Shown piece by piece: positions 11,312 through 21,440 of a stretch of DNA of 64,000 nucleotides. Under the pieces are notes generated by a model. It did not search any database and was not told where the DNA came from. It was given only the letters and a program-made list of their open reading frames with translations. Within the stretch, counting starts at the first letter, position 1, and the number at the start of each line of letters is the position of its first letter. The position numbers and the translations under genes are program-made. Source of the stretch: Desmodus rotundus (taxonomy: Eukaryota > Chordata > Mammalia > Chiroptera > Phyllostomidae); assembly GCF_022682495.2 (NCBI RefSeq), contig NC_071391.1, positions 83,058,154-83,122,153 of the forward strand. Direction: 5' to 3'.

Positions 11312-11607
11312 CAAGATTTTGTTTTACCTCCATTTACTCCTTCTCTAATACTCTTCCTTTCTCTTGCAAGTCTAAGATTCCTGATATAATTTTCTTTAGG
11401 CCCAAAGAACTGCTTTTTAGAGTTCTTGCAGGATGAGTCTACTGGCAATGAAGTCCCTCAATTTTTGTTTGTCTAAGAAAGTGTTTTTCTTTTGCTTTTG
11501 GAAGATAATTTCACTGGATACAGAAATTCTAAGTTGGTAGGTATTTTTTTCTCTCAACTCTTTAAATATTTTACGTCATTTTTTTCTTACATGGTTCTTT
11601 GGTTGAA
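11312..11607 (-). repeat. Ancient L1, segment 7
   Basis: The old antisense L1 resumes after the deleted L1. It is AT-rich, lies 5' of the endonuclease region, and is cut by HAL1-like copy 1. Confidence 0.55.
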
Positions 11608-13498
11608 AATTTACTGTAATTTTTTTATAGTAAATTTTTTTATTGATTATGCTATTACAGTTGTCCCATTCCCTCCCCCCACTCCACTCCATTAGGCCCA
11701 CCCCCTCCCTCCCACATTCCCCCCCTATAGTTCATGTCCATGGGTCATACTTATAAGTTCTTTGGCTTCTACATTTCCTACACTATTTTTACACTCCCCC
11801 TGTCTATTTTCCACCTATTATCTATGTACTTATTCTCTGTACCTTTCCCCTCTCTCTCCCCCTCCCACTCCCCTATTGACAACCCTCCATGTGATCTCCA
11901 TCTCTATGGTTCTGTTCCTGTTCTAGTTGTTTGCCTAGTTTGCTCTTGTTTTTGTTTTAGGTGTGGTCGTTAATAACTGTGAGTTTGCTGTCATTTTTAC
12001 TGTTCCTATTTTTGATCTTCTTTTTCTTAGGTAACTCCCTTTAACATTTCATATAATAAGGGCTTGATGATGATGAGCTTCTTTAACTTGACCTTATCTG
12101 AGAAGCACTTTATCTGCCCTTCCATTCTAAATGATAGCTTTGCTGGATACAGTAATCTTGGATGTAGGTCCTTGCGTTTAATCTTGGGTAATGTAATTAT
12201 GATGTGCCTTGGTGTGTTCCTCCTTGGGTCCAGCTTCTTTGGGACTCTCTGAGCTTCCTGGACTTCCCAGAAGTCTATTTCCTTTGCCAGATGAGGGAAG
12301 TTCTCCTTCATTATTTGTTCAAATAAGTTTTTGATTTTTTGTTCTTCCTCTTCTCCTTCTGGCACCCCTATAATTCGGATGTTGGAACGTTTCAAGATGT
12401 CCTGGAGGTTCCTAAGCCTCTCCTCATTTTTCTGAATTCTTATTTCTTCATTCTTTTCTGGTTGGATGTTTGTTTCTTCCTTCTGGTCCACACCGTTGAT
12501 TTGAGTCCCAGTTTCCTTCGCATCACTATTGGTTCCCTGTACTTTTTCCTTTGTTTCTCTTAGCATAGGCTTCATTTTTTCATCTGGTTTTCAAACAAAT
12601 TCAACCACTTCTGTGAGCATCTTGATAACCAGTGTTTTGAACTGTGCATCCGATACATTGGCTATCTCTTCATCGCTTAGTTGTATTTTTTCTGGAGCTT
12701 TGAAGTGTTCTGTCATTTGGGCCATTTTTTTTTTTTTTTGTCTTGGCAAGTCTGTTACTTAAAGGGGCGGAGCCTTAGGTGTTCATGGGGGCGGGGTAAT
12801 GCTGATGGCTGCCTTGTGACGCTGTATGTGGGGAAGGGGCCGAGATGGAGCAATGGCACCTGCTTCACTCTCCACCAGACCTCAATCTTTCACTCCCATA
12901 CCCACAATCAAATTGGGTCCCTGTGGTGCTGGTTCCCAAGTGGGTGGGTTTGTGCACACTCTAGGCCCCTGTGGGTCTCTCCAACTACCTCTCCCATGAG
13001 CTGGGAGTCTCTCCTGCTGTCGCCCCAACCCCCATGGGCGTTTTCAATCAGAGGTTTGAGGCTTTATTTCCCCACGCTGGAGCCCTGGGTTGTGCAGTCT
13101 GCTTTGCTCCCCGCCGTTCTTCCGGTTTATCTATGCGCGAATGTGGGGCCACGGGGTGCTACCAGCTGCTCTGCCTGCCCCGTTCTCCACTGCTCTGAGT
13201 CCGGCCCTCTTGGTTTATCTGTGCGCGAATGTGGGGCCGCAGAGTCCACCAGTGGTCAGACTGCCTGCCCCGTTTGTCCCACACTCCGCCAGTCTCGGTC
13301 CCCCCACGGGAACGGGAGTCCTCTCTGCCCAGGCTGCCCGTCTCCGCCCCTCCTACCGGTCTGGATGAATGTTTATTTTTTATTTCCTTGGTGTTGGACT
13401 TCCTTGCCGTTTGATTTTCTGTCAGTTCTGCTTGTGTGAGGAGGCTCAGTGTGTCTACCTCCGCCACCATCTTGGTTCTCCAATTTACTGTAATTTTT
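11608..13498 (-). mobile_element. HAL1-like element, copy 1 (L1 5' UTR + ORF1 + 3' UTR, no ORF2)
   Basis: The element is 11625-13481 (1857 bp), with a perfect 17-base duplication (11608-11624 and 13482-13498). In its own sense it has an AAGATGG start motif 8 bases from the end, a GC/CpG-rich ~750-bp 5' UTR with a duplicated ~85-bp unit, ORF1 (12725 down to 12027), then immediately a G-rich 3' UTR ending in AATAAA and an A-rich tail. There is no ORF2 sequence at all. Half-L1 (HAL1) elements of this plan are known in mammals. They depend on an autonomous L1 for reverse transcription. Confidence 0.85.
12027..12725 (-). pseudogene. ORF1 of HAL1-like copy 1
   Basis: The start ATG at 12725 follows a run of A. 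The frame reads 44 residues beginning MAQMTEHFKAPEK, then an in-frame TGA at 12591-12593. The same frame stays open for about 187 more residues: a charged coiled-coil-like part (KNEERLRNLQDILKRSN), the RRM start (IIGVPEGEEEEQ) and a C-terminal end (LLYEMLKGVT). About 147 bases of the C-terminal RNA-binding domain, present in copies 2 and 3, are deleted without loss of frame. The same TGA occurs in copy 2 but not copy 3. The ORF1 N-terminus differs from that of L1 A, C and D (MGRQR). Confidence 0.82.
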
Positions 13499-13879
13499 AT
13501 TGTTGTTTCTCTGTAGGTTTTTTTTTTCTCTCCTGTGGCTTCTTTAAAAAAATTTCTCTTTGTCTTTGTTTTCTGCATTTTGTATGTCATATGCCTAGGA
13601 TTTTTTGTTTGTTGGTTGGTTTGTTTGTCATATCTGATGATCACAATTGTTCCTTCAGACTGATTTTTTTCTTACCTTTTGGCATGCTTGTAATTTTTTG
13701 TTGAGAGATGGCCATGTTGTATTTGGAAATAGAAACTGAGGTAATAGGCTTTTAGTCTGAGGATATGTTAATATGGTTGGGAATTGGGCTGTGTTTAATG
13801 TTTGTTATAGCTGTAGATATAAGTGGCTTCAGAGTCCTATAGTGTTCTTGTTTTTGTCTCCTCTTTTTTTTAATGTTTC
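13499..13879 (-). repeat. Ancient L1, segment 8 (ORF1/5' region)
   Basis: The old antisense L1 resumes after copy 1 ('tttgttgagagatggccatg', 'gtttgttatagctgtagata'), a pattern seen at the 5' side of old mammalian L1s. Confidence 0.55.
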
Positions 13880-14146
13880 ATATATTTTTTTATTGTTGTT
13901 CAAGTACAATTGTCTCCATTTCTCCCCCTTTACTCCCCCCCGCTCCCCAGCCATCCTCACTCCCTACCCTTGATCCTACCCCTCTTTGGCTTTGTCCAAG
14001 TGTCCTTTGTCAAGTGTCCTTGACAACCCTTTCTCCACCCCCCCATTATTCCCTCCCACCTTCCCTCTGGTTACTGTCAATTTGTTCTTAATTTCAGTAT
14101 TTCTGGTTATATTTTACTTGCTTGTTTGATTTGTTGACTAGGTTCC
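13880..14146 (-). mobile_element. Short 5'-truncated L1 tail
   Basis: Antisense L1 3' UTR only: an A-rich tail read as 'ttttttattgttgttcaagt', then a C-rich 3' UTR and 'gtcaatttgttcttaatttc'. It interrupts the old L1. No convincing TSD was found. Confidence 0.7.
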
Positions 14147-14535
14147 TCTTAACTTTGGACTCCCCTAATTATTCCTACTGTAGTTCTTTCAGTATTAATC
14201 CATTGTTGTTGTAGTGGAGTCCTGTTGTGTGGTGGTAAGATGTGGGACCATTCTATAATCTTATGAGTAAACATCAGGCTTTCAATGGGCCTGTGTCTCA
14301 AGGCTGGGGCCTTCCCAAGTGTTTCTGTGGAAGTATAGCTGTGCTCCTCCCAGCTTCTTACCCTCTGTTCTGGCTGTAGCTTTCCCAGTCCATTTCCCTG
14401 AAGTCTTGACCACTGTTGCCAATTTTTTCTGCCCTTAGGTGAGACAGAAATGCTGCAGTTAGCTGAAATAGGAGGAATTTTCTTCATCCAGCTGTAATAA
14501 GGCTCAGGCAAAGTCTTTTTTCTTGAAGAATAGTG
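14147..14535 (-). repeat. Ancient L1, segment 9 (probable 5' UTR)
   Basis: Assigned by position between other pieces of the old L1 and by antisense 5' UTR-like sequence ('cccttaggtgagacagaaat'). The minus strand has a 120-codon open frame (14511 down to 14149) with no recognisable protein. Confidence 0.4.
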
Positions 14536-14805
14536 TTTTTTTTTTTCTTTATAAGCACTTTATTCAGATGGCCAGTGATCTGAGAACACAGCAGGTTATG
14601 GACCCTTAAAGACCATCTTACGTTTCCTTCCAAGCCAGCCTTTTTTATAAAAAGGGGGAAAAGTGTAGGTAAGGGATTTGAAATCTAGGAAGAGTTTAAT
14701 CAGATAAAACCTGCAGTCCAGCAATTTCCCTAACATCCTTTCATCCATTGACCAGTGATTCTTTATTTGGGTCCTGGGTCCTGTGTCCTGTGTTCTGAGT
14801 AATTT
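14536..14805 (-). pseudogene. Candidate processed retrocopy (3' end of an unidentified mRNA)
   Basis: Read on the minus strand the segment ends with AATAAA (plus-strand tttatt at 14559-14564), then about 12 bases, then a poly(A) run (14536-14546). That is the mark of a polyadenylated transcript copied into the genome. An open minus-strand frame reaches a stop at 14596 (last residues WLGRKRKMVFKGP). I do not recognise the source gene, and no clear TSD is visible. It could instead be an unfamiliar repeat. Confidence 0.4.
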
Positions 14806-14832
14806 TCTTAAAAAAAAATATATATATATTTG

Positions 14833-16826
14833 CAGAACCAAGATGGCAGCATAGGTAGACACAGTGCCTCCTCGCACAACCAGAACTGACAGGAAATCGA
14901 ACAGCAAGGAAGTCCTACACCAAGGAAATAAAAAATAAGCATTCATCCAGACCGGTAGGAGGGGCAGAGATGGGCAGCTGGGGTGGAGAGGACTCATGTT
15001 GCTGTGGTGGGACTGAGACTGGCGGAGTGTGGGACAAACGGGGCAGGCAGTCTGACCACTGGCAGACCCTGCGGCCTCACATTCGCACAGATAAACCGAG
15101 AGGGCTGGACTCAGAGTGGCAGAGAACGGGGCAGGCAGAGCGGTGGGTAGCACCTGTGGCCCCACATTCACACACATATAAACCGGACAAACGGTGGGGA
15201 GGAAAGCAGACTACACAACCCAGGGCTCCAGCGTGGGGAAATAAAGCCTCAAACCTCTGATTGAAAACGCCCGTGGGGGTTGGGGCAGCAGCAGGAGAGA
15301 CTCCCAGCCTTACAGGAGAGAGGTAGTTGGAGAGACCCACAGGGGCCTAGAGTGTGCACAAGCCCACCCACTTGGAAACCAGCACCAGAGGGGCCCAGTT
15401 TGGTTGTGGGTATGGGAGTGAAAGATTGAGGTCTGGTGGAGAGTGAAGCGGGCGCCATTGCTCCCTCTCGGCCCCTCCCCCACATACAGAGTCACAGCCC
15501 AGCCATCAGCGTTACCCCACCCCAGGGAACACCTAAGGCTCCACCCCTTAAAGTAACAGATGCACCAGGACAAAAAAAAAAAAAAAATGGCCCAAATGAC
15601 AGAACACTTCAAAGCTCCAGAAAAAATACAACTAAGCGATGAAGAGAGCCAACCTATCAGATGCACAGTTCAAAACACTGGTTATCAAGACGCTCACAGA
15701 AGTGGTTGAATCTGTTTGAAAACCAGATGAAAAAAATGAAGCCTATGCTAAGAGAAACAAAGGAAAAAGTACAGGGAACCAATAGCGATGTGAAGGAAAC
15801 TGGGACTCAAATCAACGGTGTGGACCAGAAGGAAGAAAGAAACATCCAACCCGAAAAGAATGAAGAAATAAGAATTCAGAAAAATGAGGAGAGGCTTAGG
15901 AACCTCCAGGACATCTTGAAACGTTCCAACATCTGAATTATAGGGGTGCCAGAAGGAGAAGAGGAAGAACAAAAAATCAAAAACTTATTTGAACAAATAA
16001 TGAAGGAGAACTTCCCTCATCTGGCAAAGGAAATAGACTTCCAGGAAGTCCAGGAAGCTCAGAGAGTCCCAAAGAAGCTGGACCCAAGGAGGAACACACC
16101 AAGGCACATCATAATTACATTACCCAAGGTTTAACAGATGGAGAGAATCTTAAAAGCAGTAAGAGTAAAGGATACAGTTACCTCCAAAGGAGTTCCCATA
16201 AGACTGTCAGCTGATTTCTCAAAAGAGACCTTACAGGCAAGAAGGGTCTGGAAAGAAGTATTCAAAGTCATGAAAGGCAAGGACCTACCTACATCCAAGA
16301 TTACTCTATTCAGCAAAGCTTTCATTTTGAATGGAAGGGAAGATAAAGTGCTTCTCAGATAAGGTCAAGTTAAAGAAGTTCATCATCACCAAGCCATTAT
16401 TATATGAAATGTTAAAGGGAGTTACCTAAGAAAAAGAAGATCAAAAATAGGAACAGTAAAAATGACAGCAAACTCACAGTTATTAACGACCACACCTAAA
16501 ACAAAAACAAGAGCAAACTAGGCAAACAACTAGAACAGGAACAGAACCATAGAGATGGAGATCACATGGAGGGTTGTCAATAGGGGAGTGGGAGGGGGAG
16601 AGAGGGGGGAAAGGTACAGAGAATAAGTAGCATAGATGATAGGTGGAAAATAGACAGGGGGAGTGTAAAAATAGTGTAGGAAATGTAGAAGCCAAAGAAC
16701 TTATAAGTATAACCCATGGACGTGAATTATAGGGGGGAATGTGGGAGGGTGGGATGGGCAGGATGGAGTGGAGTGAGGGGGACGGGAAATGGAACAACTG
16801 TAATAGCATAATCAATAAATATATTT
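14833..16826 (+). mobile_element. HAL1-like element, copy 2 (no ORF2)
   Basis: It has the same plan as copy 1, in the opposite direction: AAGATGG start motif at 14840-14846, ~750-bp CpG-bearing 5' UTR, degenerate ORF1 (15587-16429), directly followed by the G-rich 3' UTR and 'aatagcataatcaataaata'. Its target duplication is an A/T-rich stretch ending TTTG (up to 14832 and up to 16848), whose TA count differs (5 and 7 repeats), as expected of a microsatellite. It is about 2.0 kb long because it keeps the ORF1 C-terminal segment missing from copy 1. Confidence 0.85.
15587..16429 (+). pseudogene. ORF1 of HAL1-like copy 2
   Basis: ATG at 15587 follows a 16-A run. The frame is broken by a 2-base deletion near 15647, the TGA shared with copy 1 (15717-15719), an extra A near 15730, a TGA near 15932 and a TAA near 16131. 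The RRM-like part (LPEGEEEEQ-like) and the C-terminal domain (RILKAVRVK, RLSADFSKETLQAR) are both recognisable. Natural stop TAA at 16427-16429. It can make no full-length ORF1p. Confidence 0.82.
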
Positions 16827-16848
16827 AAAATATATATATATATATTTG

Positions 16849-18095
16849 ATTGATTATGCTATTATAGTAGTCTCATTTTTTCTCCCCTTTATTCCCCTCC
16901 TTCTTACACCCCCCTTCCCACCAGCATTCCACACCTTCTTTAGTCCATATCCATGTGTCATACATATAAGCTCTGTAGCTTCTCCATTTCCTATACTATT
17001 CTTAAACTTCCCCTATTTTGTACCTACCATTTATGCTTCTTATTCCCTGTATCTTTTTTCCCATTGTCCCCACTCCCCCTCCCCTCTGATAATCCTCCAT
17101 GTAATTTCCATTTCTGTAAATCTGTCCCTGTTCCAGTTGTTTGCTTAGTTTGTTTTTGTTTTTGACATTTTTAGATTCAGTTGTTGAGAGTTGTGATTTG
17201 TTGTCATTTTACTGTTCATATTTTTGATCATTTTGTTTTTCTTAGATAAGTCTCTTTAATATTTCATATAATAAGGGCTTTGTAATAATGAACTCCTTTA
17301 ACTTGATCTTATCTGGGAAGCACTTTACCTGCCCTTCCATTCTAAATAATAGCTTTGCTGGATAGAGTCATCTTGGATGTAGGTCCTTGCCTTTCATGAC
17401 TCTGCATACTTCTCTCCAGCCCCTTTTTGCCTGTAAGATTTCTTTTGAGAAATTAGCTGATAGTCTTATGGGAATTCCTTTGTAGGTAACTGTCTCCTTT
17501 TCTCTTGCTGCTTTTAAGATTCTCTCCTTCTCTTTAATCTTGGATAATGTAATTATGACGTGCTTTGGTGTGTGCTTCCTTGGGTCCACGTTCTTTGGAA
17601 CTCTCTGAGCTTATTGGATTTCCTGGAAGTCTATTTCCTTTACCAGATTGGGGAAGTCCTGCTTCATATTTGTGCAAATAAGTTTTCAATTTCTTGCTCT
17701 TCCTCTTCTCCTTCTGGCACCCCTACAATTCAGATGGAACATTTGCAGTAGTCCCAGAGGTTCCTAAGCCTCTCCTCATTTTTTTTTGAATTCTTGTTTC
17801 TTCATTCTGTTCCAGTTGAATGTTTATTTCTTCCTTTTGTTCCAAATTGTTGACTTGAGTCCTGGCTTCCTTTCCTTCACTGTTGGTTCCTTGTGTATTT
17901 TTCTTTATTTCACTTTGCATAGCCTTCACTCTTTCCTCTATTTTGTGACCATACTCAACCATTTCTGTGAGCATCCTGATTACCAGTGTTTTGAACTCTG
18001 CATCTGATAGGTTGGCCATCTCTTTTGAAGAGTAGTTTTTGTTTTGGAGAATGCCTCTGGTTGTATTTCCCAATAAATCTTCTTTCTCTCCTCCT
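16849..18095 (-). mobile_element. HAL1-like element, copy 3 (older, 5' truncated, no ORF2)
   Basis: Antisense 3' UTR ('attgattatgctattatagt', then C-rich) is followed directly by ORF1, with no ORF2 between. Most of the 5' UTR is missing; the element fades near 18095. It is more diverged than copies 1 and 2, lacks their shared TGA and retains the ORF1 C-terminal domain. It lies tail-to-tail with copy 2, only the (TA)n TTTG stretch between them. Confidence 0.8.
17242..18073 (-). pseudogene. ORF1 of HAL1-like copy 3
   Basis: The N-terminal 116 codons are open (18073 down to 17723): 'MANLSDAEFKTLVIRMLTEM' and a coiled-coil-like, E/K/Q-rich part. A frameshift in an A-rich run (near 17780) leads into the rest. 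The C-terminal RNA-binding domain is open from 17589 to 17368 (IIITLSK-like start, RILKAAREK, RLSANFSKEILQAK). Natural stop TAA near 17242. The true start codon may have been lost; a TTG begins the visible frame. Confidence 0.75.
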
Positions 18096-18478
18096 ACCGG
18101 AGTGGAACCATGAGACTTTTTTTTTTCATCTCTACCTGTAAGAACTTAGTTGTGTTTCTGGGGGCCAAGTGTGGGCATTGTCCAGTAAATGTGGCTCCAG
18201 GAGTTCTAACTCTAGCAACTCATCAAAATTTCCATTTACTCGTTTTTACCAGGTTATGGCCCCAGTGGCTTCCATTTAAGGTAAGCAGATCTCAGTTATG
18301 TCTCTCAGGATATACCTGTCTTTCCAGTTTTGGAGGTGGCAGTTGGTCCTGTGACCTCAGGTTTCTAATTAGTGCAGGGAAAGTTATTGACTTTCCATTT
18401 GTTCAACATTATCCTGTTATAAGGTAAGAGTGATGACTTCTAATATTTTTACATGTTAGAGCTTAGACCGGAAGTCCC
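18096..18478 (-). repeat. Ancient L1, segment 10 (5' UTR end)
   Basis: Antisense old-L1 5' UTR ('ggtaagagtgatgacttcta', 'gagcttagaccggaagtccc'). This is the last piece of the L1 that begins at 2143. The ten segments add up to roughly 5.5-6 kb, close to a full-length L1. Confidence 0.55.
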
Positions 18479-19289
18479 CAAAACATTTTGTATGGGAATC
18501 TGGCTAAGGAATCTGTATGAGAATCAGGTGAAAGCTCTTTATAATCTATAATGTATTATAGGGTCTTGGTTGATTTAATAGTGGGATTATGTTAGGGGCA
18601 AGTGGGAGAAAGAGAAAAAGATGGGCATCGCAGGCTTCAAGAACATAATTTCATTCAAATAGGAGATGACAAAAGCCTACATGAAAAGAAGGAAAAAAAG
18701 GAGAATAGTGACATGAAGAGAAATGTTCTTTCCCTTGTTCACCTGCCCTACTTTCCCTCTCTCCATTCCATCAGTCACTTTTCTGGATTTCAGAAACTCA
18801 GCCCGCTGATTGCCATTTGCTGGGCAACTAGCCCTGTGGACTACTAGGCTATCCACCTGCAGATCTTGATGCCATAGTGGCTCTGAGCCCAAAGGGTAGG
18901 TTGGAAGGGCTGCAGAGGGGCCTGGGGGCTGGCTGTGACCCTAGAGCTCCTCCCACAGAAGGCACAATTATAGAGCACACCATCTCTGGTTGATCACACC
19001 CCAAAAGCATTTTCTTTACTAAGTTAGCTTGGAATAAGAAATGGGATGATAGCCTCTACTGTTTAAAAAATGAAGGTGGCATCATGAATAAATGATGTCA
19101 ATTCACATAGAGAACAAATCCCACTGCTCTCTTAAAAAACTCAGCCTCTGCTTCTGCAGGAAGGGACAGGCTGAGCCCAGATGGAATCTAGCTCCCCTGT
19201 TCTACAACTGGATGGCTTCAGTGTCTGGCATAAAACTTACAGAGCACTCCAGGAAGAAGAGGAAGGGGCACCAGCTGAGTATGACATAT
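18479..19289. other. Unique DNA without recognised gene
   Basis: No repeat, RNA or coding feature recognised. Short open frames (61-93 codons) lack support. Confidence 0.5.
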
Positions 19290-19655
19290 GCTCAAATTCT
19301 ATCTTCTCTCATACCACCTGTGTGGGCTTGCACAAACTACTTGATTTCATTGAGTTTCAGTACTGTTCTCTAATGAAATAATAGCTAACCTGATAGTAGC
19401 ACTTTGTATGTGTCAGACACTATTTTAAGCTCTTTGCATATATATCATTCAATTCCTATAATAACCTCTTGAGGTGGATTAATGTTATTATCCTCATTTT
19501 GCAGCTAAGGAAACTAAGGCTCAGTAAATGGGGAAAGGGGCTGAGATAAAATGTAGTTCTCAGGATCATTGGGATGATTGTATAAAGTAATTTATGTAAA
19601 GTGTGGGGTATAGTGCCTGACACCCAGTAAATGTGCAATATACAATAGTTATAAG
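19290..19655 (+). repeat. MIR SINE, interrupted
   Basis: The MIR core lies at 19305-19395 ('tttcattgagtttcagtact', 'ataatagctaacctgatag'). Its 3' part resumes at 19546 ('gataaaatgtagttctcagg', 'atagtgcctgacacccagta'). The interruption is the antisense MIR listed next. Confidence 0.65.
19396..19545 (-). repeat. Second MIR, antisense, inside the first
   Basis: Reads as reverse MIR: 'gtcagacactattttaagct', 'ataacctcttgaggtggatt', 'attttgcagctaaggaaact'. Both copies are old. Confidence 0.65.
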
Positions 19656-19679
19656 AAAGCCTGACTCTACTTCTTTTAA

Positions 19680-21440
19680 AACTTTTATTTTTTGTTATGA
19701 AATTTAACATAGAAAAATGAACAAAACAAAAACATGTAGTCAATTATTTATCACAGAGTGAATACCTGTAAAACATCACCCAGGTTAAAAAAACAATATG
19801 CCCAGCACCCCAGCAGTAACCCTAGTCACTATTCTTTTTTGCTCCCGAAGGTACCAATACCTTGATGTTTATGAAAATGATTACTTCGTTTCTTTTTATA
19901 ATTTTACCACTAAATATGCATTCTTAAACACTAGTTTTGCATGGTTTTTGAATTTTGTGTAATCTATAACACTGAGAGTTTGCTCAGCATTGGGATTCAT
20001 CCATTTCATTGCACATAGCTGTAGTGAGTTTATTTTCAGGAAAGCTTTTTATAATATAAAAATAAAACTGCATATTTCTTTATTGTATAAATATACCACA
20101 ATTTTTGTCCATCTTCCTATTAATTAGCATTTATGTAGTTTCCAGTTTTGGGCTATTACAATAATGCTGCCAATGAACCTTCTTACACATGATTGTTAGT
20201 ACTTATGCCGGAAAATAGTGAGTCATAGCACATATATTTGTTCAACTTTAGTGGATACTAACAATTGATTTTTGAAAGTTTTTGTACCATAAGGTCTGAG
20301 AGTTTCCTTTGCTCCACGTCTTCATCAGCACTTCACATGGCCACTTAAAAGCCATTTTGGTGAGTGTGTTGTGTTTTCTAATTGTGATTTTAATTTCTAT
20401 TTTCTTGATTATTAATTAAGTTGAGCATGTTTTCATAAGTTTGTGGCCATTTGGATATCCTCTTTTGTGAAGTGCCTGTTTAAATATTTTGTCCTTTATT
20501 CTGTTGGGTTGTTTGCCTTTTAATTTTAATTGATTTGTGCATATTCTCTAGGTACTGAAGGCAGGAAGCCCTTTGGAAGATAACCTGATATTTTCTCTGA
20601 CTGGTATTAGGATTTTATTTTATGTTTAGTTTTCATCAATACAATAATGGTGTGGCTAGTTGTGAATATATTTTATTTTTATCCTTAATGTGAATTCTTA
20701 AATCCTTGATTTGAGGTCTTTCATCAGTTTTGGGAAATTCTCAGTCATTGCTTTTTCAGTTACTGCTTCTATCCTATTTTCTTTCTCTACTTTTCTGACT
20801 TCTGTGAAATTCATACTAGACCTTCCCATTATATCCTCTATATCTCTTACCCTCTCTTTTGTATTTTTCACTCCTTTGTTTTTCCCTGTTCCTTTCTAGC
20901 AATTCCCTTCATAAATTATCCTTTCATCCTTGCTAACATGCTGTTTAACACACCTTTTGGATTGTAACTTTAATTATTATAGTTTTTACTTGTACAACAG
21001 AAATTCTATCTTAGAGTTTCTAGTTCTTTACAAGGCCTTCAATCTTCTCTTTGCTCTTGAACATAGAGAGCATGATTATTTTAAGGTCCAAGTGTGATAA
21101 AACTAATTTCATGATGCCTCGTGGGCCTGATCTTACTGTACTGCCTTCTTGCTAGTTTTGTCCATGTCCTATTTTCTCACATGGCTGGTTATTTTTGATT
21201 ATGTGCTGGATATTTTATTTGCCAAATTGCATATAGAATACTTTGAAATTCAAGATATTATCTCCTTTGAGAGAAGATTTATATTTATCTGCTACATGTT
21301 TGGGGGTACTAACAATTTGAAATCACCTCAGTTCAACCTTAGAATCTGAAATTAGTTGATGTTCCTAAGATGGCCTGTATACTTCTGAGTGCCACCCCAA
21401 GAGGATTAATTAGGACTTTTCCTGTAATGAACTCTGGACT
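19680..21440 (-). repeat. Old L1, antisense
   Basis: Antisense L1 3' UTR ('catcacccaggttaaaaaaa'), ORF2 C-terminus (19900-20600) and then ORF1-like antisense sequence with a T/C-rich character (20700-21100). Most of central ORF2 is missing. No open frame survives. Confidence 0.6.

Noticed and set aside
12681..13439. 252-codon plus-strand gene
   Set aside because: Antisense to a HAL1-like 5' UTR with several other open frames; kept as a hypothesis only, not annotated as CDS.
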